Source: Bradyrhizobium sp. AZCC 2262
GTDB lineage: Bacteria; Pseudomonadota; Alphaproteobacteria; Rhizobiales; Xanthobacteraceae
Direction of reading: 5' to 3'
NCBI RefSeq assembly: GCF_036924535.1
Contig: NZ_JAZHRT010000001.1
Coordinates: 4,898,001-4,962,000 of the forward strand
DNA: 64,000 nt
A program made the position numbers and the translations under genes. Below, piece by piece: positions 15,671 to 23,548 of this stretch; the stretch's first letter is position 1, and the number at the start of each line of letters is the position of its first letter. The notes below the pieces were generated by a model. That model was not told where the DNA came from, ran no database searches, and worked only from the letters and a program-made list of their open reading frames with translations.

Positions 15671-16345
15671 ATGGGCGAAATTCATCCATTTTATCAGGCG
15701 CATCGCGGCGCAATGGAAGCCGCCATGCGCCAGCGCCTCGATCTTGCCGAGACGATGTTGCGCGAACGCGCGCATCTCGCGGATTTGGACAAAGTCAGAC
15801 AAGATGTGATGGATGAGTTCGAAGTCGTGCTCCGCCAGATGCCTTATGTCGGTGGTGCGGCTGGCCGCATGAGCGACTTCTTCATGCGCTTGACGGGCTT
15901 TATGGCTATCGGGCGCGTGCTCCGGCGGCATGGCGTTGCTCTCCCGATCATTGGCGATATCGAGCGAGAAAGTTACAAGGCTCAATTGCTGACCGTGCCG
16001 GAGGCCGAACGGCTCGCTTCGGGACGTCAGTTCATGTCGCGGGAGAACCAATCCTTGCTCCGCGAGCAGGCAGCAAAAAGCCTGGCGAACGAATATCCAG
16101 AGGATTTTGTCTACGATTTCGTCGAGCCAGGGCCCGGCGACAGCTTTGAATTCGGTATCGATTACAAGGCTTGTGGCTTCTGCAAATTCGCCGCGCGTCA
16201 CGGAGACAAGGAAATCCTCCCACACATTTGCGGACTTGATTTCGAGGCCTACGCAACGCGTGGCATTCGTTTGGAACGAACCCAAACGCTGGCTGGCGGC
16301 GCCAGCCACTGCAATTTCCGCTTCTCCCGCCTCGAAACAAAGTAG
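15671..16345 (+). CDS. L-2-amino-thiazoline-4-carboxylic acid hydrolase-like protein
   Basis: 224 residues that match the ATC hydrolase family (PF14196) pattern: an N-terminal helical part, then DYKACGFCKFAARHGDKE, ILPHICGLDFEAY and a C-terminal RTQTLAGGASHCNFRF. The founding Pseudomonas enzyme opens the ring of 2-amino-thiazoline-4-carboxylate on the way to L-cysteine; most family members have other or unknown substrates. The clustered cysteines are conserved in the family. It follows the RidA gene by 33 bases on the same strand and so probably belongs to the VOC-RidA operon, whose divergent LysR-type gene may control it. Confidence 0.75.
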   Translation: MGEIHPFYQAHRGAMEAAMRQRLDLAETMLRERAHLADLDKVRQDVMDEFEVVLRQMPYVGGAAGRMSDFFMRLTGFMAIGRVLRRHGVALPIIGDIERESYKAQLLTVPEAERLASGRQFMSRENQSLLREQAAKSLANEYPEDFVYDFVEPGPGDSFEFGIDYKACGFCKFAARHGDKEILPHICGLDFEAYATRGIRLERTQTLAGGASHCNFRFSRLETK

Positions 16346-16443
16346 GACATGCCGGCTGATCGGTTTGACACCCGGTCGTGGGTTGGAGCGGCTATGGTGC
16401 AAGAGCGATCAGGACAGCTCCAGCGCGGGACGCATAGCGGCTT

Positions 16444-16914
16444 TCAAGTCAGCTGTTGCGCCGGGTCGGCGCCGTACAGGTTCGGCCCCCTGGTGCCCGG
16501 CAGAATGCCGAGCTCGACGATGCCCCATAGCGCGGGCGGAAGGCTCGCAAAAATCAGGATCGAGCCGGTCGAGAAATCTCCGCTCTGGCCGGTTCTGGGG
16601 TCGTCAAAGAAGACGATGCTGAAGCCGCCAACGAACAGTGCGACGGGGAGCAGCCAGAAAGCCAGCAGCCACCAGCCGTTCTTGTTGCGGTCGTGCAATC
16701 GCTTGCTGCCCACGGCCACTATCGGCCACAGGCTTAAGAGCCATATGAATTGCGAGGTCAAGGCGACGATCAGGACGGCCCACCCTTCGCTTTCGAGGAG
16801 AAAGGGCGCGAAGGTCAAGACCTGCACCGCGACGATCAGGGCGAGGATCGCCAGCCAATAGGTGCGGCGGCCGATCCGGCCGTGGAAGCTGAAAAGGATC
16901 TTCTGCAGTTTCAT
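16444..16914 (-). CDS. DUF805 family membrane protein
   Basis: 156 residues. The N-terminus LQKILFSFHGRIGRRTYW is the hallmark of DUF805, followed by membrane segments at about residues 18-38, 44-62, 77-98 and a final weaker one near 118-138, with the conserved KRLHDRNKNGWW loop and a C-terminal GTRGPNLYGADP. Function of the family is unknown; its members are small inner-membrane proteins sometimes found near phage or transport genes. The open frame reaches 17247, but the ATG at 16914 starts the family motif. It is divergent from the MASE1 histidine kinase. Confidence 0.85.
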   Translation of the reverse strand: MKLQKILFSFHGRIGRRTYWLAILALIVAVQVLTFAPFLLESEGWAVLIVALTSQFIWLLSLWPIVAVGSKRLHDRNKNGWWLLAFWLLPVALFVGGFSIVFFDDPRTGQSGDFSTGSILIFASLPPALWGIVELGILPGTRGPNLYGADPAQQLT

Positions 16915-17228
16915 CGCATCCTCGCCAGGGGTGTCCTCTCGGGTGCCTTGATTGGTCGGTACGGCGGCAGATTTGGTTCGCCATGGCGAACAAACTTCGT
17001 GAAGTTCGAGCTTCACCGCTACTTGCGGGAAATGGCCGCCGCCCCCTGTTTGCGGCAACATGATGATCGACGTCTCCTTCGGGTCTTGGGTCAAAGGCGA
17101 ACATTGGCTGGAGCTCAAGATGTCCGAAGGGCCAATGCCGGACCCTACGCTGAACTTGTCACCTTCAGGCCACTTGAGGCCGAGGGTTGGTTCCGTCAGT
17201 ATGCTTGGAACCCTTGGTAGGCCTGCCC

Positions 17229-19061
17229 ATGTCCGACCTCGCAGCAAAAGTTACCAAGATTCAACAAGAGAGGCCCGCCGCATTCGATCTAACGACGTGG
17301 GTGGGCGCAGTCACGCTCACATTTGCGATCGCTATTGCGTATTTCATCGCTGCGCGGCTTAGCCTCGAATTGCTGACCAAGCCAGAGGGGGTGGCGGTCT
17401 TCTGGCCTGCGGCAGGCGTGTCGGCAGGCGCTCTGATCGTCCTGGGCTCGCGCGCGCGATGGCCAGTCGTCTTCGGCACAGTGGCCGCTACCATTTTGGC
17501 GAACATGCTTGGCGATCGAAATATCTGGGGTGCCGTTTTCTTCGGCTGTTGCAATGCTTTCGAGGCCGCGCTCACAGCTTGGCTGATTGATCGTTACCAT
17601 GGTTCCGGTTTCACCCTGGCCAGGCCGAATAACGTGATGGTGCTCCTCGGGGCAGCAACCGTCGGGACCGCCATGTCCGGCATCGGTGGCGCCGTTGCAT
17701 TCAAGTTCTTTCACAGCGCGACCACGCCGATATGGGTTACCTGGCAGCATTGGTTCGCATCTGACGCATTGGGGATCATCGTAGTTGCGCCATTGCTGAT
17801 CGAGTTCGCTTCAGCCATACGGGACCGACCGCCGGCGGCCGAGCTTCTCGAGGGCGCCCTGACCGTTGCCATGCTGGCGCTTGTGAGCGCGCTCGCCATT
17901 TTTCTGCGCTCGGATCTTCTGGCAAACGTTGGACCCGTCGCCGTCCTTTTCGCGCCGCTGCTTTGGCTCGCAGCGCGATGCCGGCCGGTTTTTGCCGCCG
18001 CTGCAGCTTTCACTGTCAGTCTTTCAATCGTTTGGACAACGACCTTTGGCATAGGCTATTTCGGCAACCCCACTCTTTCGATGGACGAGCGCATAGCTGC
18101 AGCGCAGGTCAGCATTTTGCTTGTTACAATCGGCGCATCGCTCCTGGCGGCGTTGTTTGCTGAAGTCAGGGATAAAAGGAGGGTTACGGAAGCGGCGCTG
18201 CACGCCAGCGAAACCCAGCGCTACCTGATTGAGAACGAGAGACTCGCCGCGCTGGGTCGACTCGTTGCAGGCGTCGCACACGAGCTAAACAGCCCCGTTG
18301 GTATCAGCTTGACGGTCGCCTCCACGCTCGCGCAGCGCTGCGCGAAGTTCGCCAATCAGATATCATCCGGTCCAGTGCGCCGTTCGTCCTTCACGGCATT
18401 CGTCGATAGCAACCGCGACGCCGCCAACCAATTAGTTGCCAACCTGGAGCGTGCCGGCGAACTGATTCAAGCGTTCAAGCAAGTCGCCGTCGATCGCAGC
18501 CTTGCAGATCGCCGCAACTTTGATCTCAGGGTTGCAACCGAGCAAATCGTGGCCAGCGTAACACCCGGTCTACCCAAACCGCGCAATCCCCTGGATCTCA
18601 ATATCCCCTCCGACGTCATCATGGACAGCTACCCGGGCGCTTATGGCCAGGTGTTGACGAACCTGATCTTCAATGCCGTTACCCACGGCTTTGCTGACCG
18701 ATCCGGCGGCACCATGTCGCTTGAGGCAACTCGCGTCGGCAACGACTTTGTGGAAGTCATTTTTTCCGACGACGGAGCTGGCATTTCCGAGGACTCCCAG
18801 CGGCACGTGTTCGATCCTTTCTTCACCACGCGCCGGGCTAAAGGCAGTACAGGGCTTGGCCTCTACATCGTCCACAACCTCGTTACCGAGCAACTGGGCG
18901 GCCGTATCAAGCTAGTCTCGGTCCTGGGAAAGGGTACCTCGATCATTATGACGCTTCCAATAGTCGCCGACGGAGCCGATGCGCCGATCAGCGCAGCGGG
19001 TGAGATGAATCATGATCAATCAATCGCTTTGCCATCGGACGCGAAGGGAGAATGCGCGTGA
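17229..19061 (+). CDS. MASE1-domain sensor histidine kinase
   Basis: 610 residues. Residues 22-310 form a MASE1 integral membrane sensor domain (eight or so hydrophobic segments, with EGVAVFWPAAGVSAGALIV as its signature). A short linker leads to a dimerisation helix with phosphoacceptor His351 in AGVAHELNSPVG, and the ATPase domain follows with N-box NLIFNAVTHG, G1 DDGAGIS, F-box FDPFFTT and G2 GSTGLGLYIV. There is no PAS, GAF or receiver domain. ELNSP is the variant H-box of tetrathionate/C4-type kinases. The stop codon overlaps the GTG start of a short-chain dehydrogenase (GTGA). No response regulator is adjacent, so its partner lies elsewhere. Confidence 0.88.
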   Translation: MSDLAAKVTKIQQERPAAFDLTTWVGAVTLTFAIAIAYFIAARLSLELLTKPEGVAVFWPAAGVSAGALIVLGSRARWPVVFGTVAATILANMLGDRNIWGAVFFGCCNAFEAALTAWLIDRYHGSGFTLARPNNVMVLLGAATVGTAMSGIGGAVAFKFFHSATTPIWVTWQHWFASDALGIIVVAPLLIEFASAIRDRPPAAELLEGALTVAMLALVSALAIFLRSDLLANVGPVAVLFAPLLWLAARCRPVFAAAAAFTVSLSIVWTTTFGIGYFGNPTLSMDERIAAAQVSILLVTIGASLLAALFAEVRDKRRVTEAALHASETQRYLIENERLAALGRLVAGVAHELNSPVGISLTVASTLAQRCAKFANQISSGPVRRSSFTAFVDSNRDAANQLVANLERAGELIQAFKQVAVDRSLADRRNFDLRVATEQIVASVTPGLPKPRNPLDLNIPSDVIMDSYPGAYGQVLTNLIFNAVTHGFADRSGGTMSLEATRVGNDFVEVIFSDDGAGISEDSQRHVFDPFFTTRRAKGSTGLGLYIVHNLVTEQLGGRIKLVSVLGKGTSIIMTLPIVADGADAPISAAGEMNHDQSIALPSDAKGECA

Positions 19062-19906
19062 AGGAACTCGCTGGGAAGACCGCGTTCGTGACCGGTGCAG
19101 CGTCAGGCATTGGACTGGGGATCGCGACCGCCTTCGCCCAGGCGGGGGCGAAAGTCATGCTTTGCGACATTGAAGAAGCGGCTCTGTCCGCAGCGCTCAA
19201 GCAACTGAGGCTCACCAACGTCGACGTCGACGGCGTGAAAGCGGACGTTTCACTCAAAGCCGAACTCGTGGCGGCCGCCGAAGCCACGACTGCCCGCTAC
19301 GGCAAGGTGCATATCCTCGTCAACAACGCGGGCGTCGGCGGCGGTGGGCCTTATGGTGCCTGGACCGAGGCTTCGTGGAATTGGACCATGGGCGTCAACC
19401 TGATGGCGACCATTTGGGGGATCGAGATTTTCGGGCCGTTGATCGAGCAGCATGGTGAGGGTGGACACATCGTCTCCACAGCCTCGGTCGCTGGCCTTAT
19501 TTCGGGGCAGAGCAATGCATACAACGTTTCCAAGTACGGCGTTGTCGCGCTGTCCGAGGGCCTGCGGCGTGAACTCGCGCCCCGCGGGATTGGCGTATCC
19601 GTGCTGTGTCCAGGGTACATCCGCACTCAAATCATGAATTCAAGACGCAATCTACCCAAGCGCTTCGAGGGGGCGGTCCGCGCCTTGCCGACTTCGGGCC
19701 CAGTTGCCGAGCGCATCAATATGGTCCGGGAACGCGTCTCTCAGGGCATAGATCCCATCTATGCCGGTGAACTCGTCCGCGAAGGCGTCGAAAAGGACTG
19801 GCCATATATCTTCACCGACCTCGAATTTGAGCCGATGATCGAAGCGCGCTTCGCCGCAATCAAGGAAGGCTTCGACCACATCCGCGGGCGCAACCCGAAA
19901 CGTTGA
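19058..19906 (+). CDS. Short-chain dehydrogenase/reductase (SDR)
   Basis: About 282 residues of the classical SDR family. Cofactor motif TGAASGIGLG, NNAGVGGGG, and the catalytic Ser-Tyr-Lys set in STASVAGL and YNVSKYG are all visible; the C-terminal part is longer than in minimal SDRs. Two starts are possible: ATG 19052 or GTG 19058. The GGGAG at 19044-19049 spaces properly only to GTG, which also forms a GTGA overlap with the kinase stop codon, hence the choice. The kinase and the reductase are therefore translationally coupled, an unusual pairing. Substrate not evident. Confidence 0.87.
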   Translation: MKELAGKTAFVTGAASGIGLGIATAFAQAGAKVMLCDIEEAALSAALKQLRLTNVDVDGVKADVSLKAELVAAAEATTARYGKVHILVNNAGVGGGGPYGAWTEASWNWTMGVNLMATIWGIEIFGPLIEQHGEGGHIVSTASVAGLISGQSNAYNVSKYGVVALSEGLRRELAPRGIGVSVLCPGYIRTQIMNSRRNLPKRFEGAVRALPTSGPVAERINMVRERVSQGIDPIYAGELVREGVEKDWPYIFTDLEFEPMIEARFAAIKEGFDHIRGRNPKR

Positions 19907-20052
19907 GCGCGCCCCCTCCACCAGCCTGATTGTGCTCTTATGGGGCCGTGCCGCCGAGGCGATTTTGTCGGTAGCTACACCATGTCCGGTTTGGGTCACG
20001 TGTGGACGGCGCCCTGGCAAGAACTTTCTGACGCTTCTGCAGCATTGGTCGG

Positions 20053-20439
20053 GTGCGGTCACGTGTCCGGCCTGTTGATGCGGCGGTTATGGGCCTCGTC
20101 CTCGGTGCCGTGAGTGGGATAGCAATAGTGTTTGCAGCCAATACAATGCGAAACGTTTTACTGACCGTAATTTTCGGTGAACAGCCCCTTAATATCGTGC
20201 CGACGTCGCTCGGCGAAGTGACGATGGCATTGCCTGCGCTGGCAGTTTTCACTTGGTTGCCGTTGTTCGCGCTCGGCATCATGACCGCCCGCTTATTGAC
20301 GCCCTTGTCTTGGATAGTCGGAAGAACGCAGTGGTTCCTAAAAGAGGGGAAGGAACATCCGTTAAAGGCGATTGGATACGTGGCAGCCGTTGCTGCTTTC
20401 ATTTGTACGGGTACTGCGCGAACAGTCTTCGGCGCCTAA
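20053..20439 (+). CDS. Hypothetical membrane protein
   Basis: Not recognised. The frame codes for up to 128 residues (GTG start; an ATG at 20089 gives 116) with three to four hydrophobic segments: MGLVLGAVSGIAIVFA, a middle LPALAVFTWLPLFALGIMTA and a C-terminal GYVAAVAAFICTG. Composition and clean segmentation suggest a real small membrane protein, but there is no clear ribosome binding site, and the flanks hold repeat debris, so it could be a remnant. Confidence 0.4.
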   Translation: MRSRVRPVDAAVMGLVLGAVSGIAIVFAANTMRNVLLTVIFGEQPLNIVPTSLGEVTMALPALAVFTWLPLFALGIMTARLLTPLSWIVGRTQWFLKEGKEHPLKAIGYVAAVAAFICTGTARTVFGA

Positions 20440-20863
20440 GGCAGGTGAGCGCGTGATGCCGCCTATGCGGGCGGTGAACTCGCTCCGCCTGATGCCGAGG
20501 ATGGCCTCCTACTAAGCAGACGTAATCGCTGTGGTCAGCCCCTCCTGTACTCGGCCGGGAGGATTAACACATCAGCGCGCCGGGGTAGGCTGCTGCACCG
20601 AAAAATTTTGGGCGGGCCGTGTCTGTCGCCGGTTGGCCTGCTCAGGGTCAAAGTGCGACATCACGGGATGATCCAGCGACTTCCGCTTTGCTCCCAAACG
20701 CGGACATCGTCCGGCCTACTCGGCATGTCCGCCGATGGCCAAAAGCGGATCACCTACTATTCGATGACCTCGTCGGCGCGGGCGAGCAACGTCGGCGGTA
20801 TGACAAGGCCAAGTGGAGCGGATCGAGCGGTTCGCGATCTCTTGCAAATCGCGTTGCGCCTTT
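20440..20863. other. Gene-free stretch with degenerate dispersed repeat
   Basis: No gene seen. From about 20690 to 20830 it carries fragments such as CATGTCCGCCGATGGCCAAAA and a stretch whose translation (SMTSSARASNVGGMTRPS) is, from memory, a familiar mis-annotated repeat peptide of Bradyrhizobium. The unit is broken off by the end of the DUF1254-type gene at 20864. Confidence 0.5.
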
Positions 20864-21886
20864 TCAGTTCGCCGCCTGCGGCTCGGGGAATCTCCAACTG
20901 CCGTCCAGAATCTCCAACCGCGGCCGGTAGAGCCGCACGGTGTAGTTCCAGCCCTTCATGATTGGCAGGCAATTCGGAAGCTTGCCGTCGCAGCCGCCAA
21001 ACTGCACCGCAACCGATCCGTCCGACCCTTTCTTCGCGGTCAGATTGTTTAGCGAATAGGAGTCGAGTTCGTTCTTCTGAAAGTAGCCGTCGCCGTTGTA
21101 GAGGCTGATCGACCAGAAGGCGTCCACCGGCACGTCCTTGACGACGAGTTTGTGCACGGTGGTGCCATCGTTCTTGGGAGGCGTGACGTTGAGGTAGGTG
21201 GCGTCCTCGTCGGGATTGCCACCCCAGCCGGTCGCCGTGCCGATCAAATGCCTGACAGGATCGACCTGGTCCTTTGCGCCGAAAGCGCGCTTGAAGTCGG
21301 GGGTCGTCGCGCCGAGCGCGATCAAAGCGTCTCGTACCTTCTTTTGACTGGCAGTGTCCCAATTGGGCAGCTCCAGACTGCCGAACCCTTGCTGATCGAT
21401 TTGGATGGCATCCTGCAGGGCATGGGCTTGGTTGACATCGCCGGGGTCATTGGGGTCGACCAATGTGCGGATTCCGACAAGCATGTAGCGGGTGCCGACA
21501 TTTTCCTTGTCAAACTTGTATTTGCCCGCGCCGTAACGCACGCCGCCTACGACATAATGGTCCTCGTTGAACGCCTGCAGCGACATGAAACGCTTGCCAA
21601 CGTCGGGGAGCGTAATGGTCACCGGGCCGGCGTCGAGATCGAACACGCCCGATGAATAGAGCGTGTCGCGGTTCGCCCGCACGACGGGCTGCTTGTCCAC
21701 GGACACGACCTCGCGGCGATGCAGGAGCTTTCCAGTTCCGCCCATATCCTTGGTTGAAGCCGCGAAGTACATGTCGCTCTCTGCCCGCGCGAAATTATCG
21801 GGGGTGACGGTGATAGCGTTGCCGCTTTGGGCGTGGGCCATGCCGGTAGCCGCCAGAATAAGCGCGATGTGAATCATCGTTTTCAT
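20864..21886 (-). CDS. Exported DUF1254/DUF1214 protein
   Basis: 340 residues with a cleavable signal peptide (MKTMIHIALILAATGMAHAQ, residues 1-20). The mature part holds a DUF1254-like N-terminal domain (NRDTLYSSGVFDLDAGPVTITLP is its typical motif) and a C-terminal DUF1214 domain (VDAFWSISLYNGDGYF, then YSLNNLTAKKGSDGSVAVQFGG and NYTVRLYRPR). These proteins are beta-rich, periplasmic or outer-surface, of unknown function. ATG 21886 overlaps the upstream stop codon (ATGA), so this gene is translationally coupled to the related 476-residue protein before it. Confidence 0.88.
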   Translation of the reverse strand: MKTMIHIALILAATGMAHAQSGNAITVTPDNFARAESDMYFAASTKDMGGTGKLLHRREVVSVDKQPVVRANRDTLYSSGVFDLDAGPVTITLPDVGKRFMSLQAFNEDHYVVGGVRYGAGKYKFDKENVGTRYMLVGIRTLVDPNDPGDVNQAHALQDAIQIDQQGFGSLELPNWDTASQKKVRDALIALGATTPDFKRAFGAKDQVDPVRHLIGTATGWGGNPDEDATYLNVTPPKNDGTTVHKLVVKDVPVDAFWSISLYNGDGYFQKNELDSYSLNNLTAKKGSDGSVAVQFGGCDGKLPNCLPIMKGWNYTVRLYRPRLEILDGSWRFPEPQAAN

Positions 21887-23313
21887 TGCCTTGCTCCGCT
21901 TCCAATCGCTGAGCTCATCTTCTCGACGTCCGAGAGGATCCATTTCTTCTCGAAGAATTCTTTCTTCGGGGCGTAGAAGCGCGCCATCAGCTCGAATTTT
22001 CGTGCAGGGTCGGTAGGCACCCAGTTCGTCTCCTTGCCTGCGGGTGCTGCAGGTCCGAAGAAGATGTCGATCGAGCCATCCGAATTCTTCTGCAGGTCGG
22101 GGATCTGCGAGGAGCGGCTTGCTCGCGAGACATTCTTGATCAGAGCATGGGTTTGCCGGTCATATGCCGTGACTGACCAGTATTGTTCGACCGGTACGTT
22201 GGCGGGGACATTGAGACGGTAGGTCTTGCCGCCGTCGAAGGCGTCGCCGTCCTTATCGCGGATCGAGATAGAATAAAACTGTCCCGCGCCCAGCCGTTTG
22301 ATGCCGATATAAGCGTAGCTGTAGGCCATGCCTCGCAGATCGACCGGATAATGGTTCGGATCGGTGAAACCTTCCTGCGCTGCCTTGATAAGTTCAGGCG
22401 GCGCGGGGAAGGTCCAGCGGCTCGTCGCCGAGAAGAACGGCGGCAGGCCGGCATTATATCGGGCTTCCAGCAGCGCGCCTGCTTCGAGCGCCGCGGACGA
22501 CAGGAGGGCTTTTGTCGCCTCGTCCGGATTGAACGTTTTGCCCTTCTCGATCCCGAACGATTTGAGCTGATCGATCATGGTCCGGTCGCGGGCGATCCAC
22601 GGCTCTTCCTGCACGATGCGGTCGAGATTCGAAAAAAAGCTGCCGTCGTAGCGGATCGTCGAATCGAAATCGACGTCCTTGACGTCGGAGAAGATCGTCG
22701 GAGGTGGATTAGCCGCCTGCAGGAGCGAATAGACCTTCATGCGCTTGCCGTAGGCGACGGCGGCTTGCACATCAGCATCGCCGTGGCTCTTGAGATTGGA
22801 ACGGAGCAGCATGTAGTTGCCGAAGGTGTCGGACTGCAGCGAGATATAGCCGTCGGGCTTCGCGCCTGTGTAGCCGGGTGGGAGCACCAGATACTTTCCG
22901 CCGGCGCCCTTGTCGGCGCCGAGCAGGCCCGCGTCTTCGAGCGGCGCCTGCCAAACGGTGACGATGTTGCCATTGAATGATCCATTGGCATCGCCGGGCG
23001 GCAGTTCGAGCACAATTGGGCCATCCTTGGTGTTGAAGAAGGTCATGAAGTAGAGCGCATCGGCATTGGGCGTGAGCGTCTGGTTGCGCCAATCCAGCGG
23101 CCGCCCCCAATAGATTACTTGTCCGACCTTGCCCGGCGTCTTCGTCAGCATTTGCTGCCGCATCAGGTCGTAATTGACGGCCGGCATACCCCAGACGACA
23201 GCCTCGACCGCGCGCCGCTCGATCATGCGGCGGTTGAGTTCTTCGGAAGATGACTGTGCGTATGCAGACACGGCACTGCAGGCAAAAGCGATTAAAATGA
23301 AAAGCTTTTTCAC
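21883..23313 (-). CDS. Exported DUF1254/DUF1214 protein, larger paralogue
   Basis: 476 residues. GTG 23313 preceded by GGGAGG starts a signal peptide (VKKLFILIAFACSAVSAYAQ). DUF1254 region: VVWGMPAVNYDLMRQQ, then LTPNADALYFMTFFNTKDGPIVLELP. DUF1214 region near the end: VPVEQYWSVTAYDRQTHALIKN and DGSIDIFFGP, closing with KFELMARFYAPKKEF. It shares the domain plan of the downstream 340-residue protein and overlaps it by four bases, so they are probably made together and may act as a pair in the periplasm. Function unknown. Confidence 0.88.
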   Translation of the reverse strand: MKKLFILIAFACSAVSAYAQSSSEELNRRMIERRAVEAVVWGMPAVNYDLMRQQMLTKTPGKVGQVIYWGRPLDWRNQTLTPNADALYFMTFFNTKDGPIVLELPPGDANGSFNGNIVTVWQAPLEDAGLLGADKGAGGKYLVLPPGYTGAKPDGYISLQSDTFGNYMLLRSNLKSHGDADVQAAVAYGKRMKVYSLLQAANPPPTIFSDVKDVDFDSTIRYDGSFFSNLDRIVQEEPWIARDRTMIDQLKSFGIEKGKTFNPDEATKALLSSAALEAGALLEARYNAGLPPFFSATSRWTFPAPPELIKAAQEGFTDPNHYPVDLRGMAYSYAYIGIKRLGAGQFYSISIRDKDGDAFDGGKTYRLNVPANVPVEQYWSVTAYDRQTHALIKNVSRASRSSQIPDLQKNSDGSIDIFFGPAAPAGKETNWVPTDPARKFELMARFYAPKKEFFEKKWILSDVEKMSSAIGSGARQ

Positions 23314-23548
23314 GGCGAACCTCCCTGCATGGCTGGTCGATTGCAAAGATTGTAATTAGAAGTTGCGCTCGGTCAATGTCCGCTTTGGGTCATTTCCGGA
23401 CCTCGCTGCGCCCAAGCGCAAAGTCCGCTTTGCCCTTAATCAACTGACATCGTCAGCGTGGCGCGGCGCGTCCGACAAGGGCAGCCGACTCATGCACCGC
23501 GGCAAGTCGCGCCCTATAGATCAGCCTGTCGATGCGGACGAGCACGGC
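23314..23548. repeat. Intergenic stretch with a dispersed-repeat fragment
   Basis: The segment near 23376-23435 (motif GTCCGCTTTGGGTCA, then CAAAGTCCGCTTTGCCC) resembles the repeat fragments at about 20690 and 27712. No gene seen. Confidence 0.45.
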
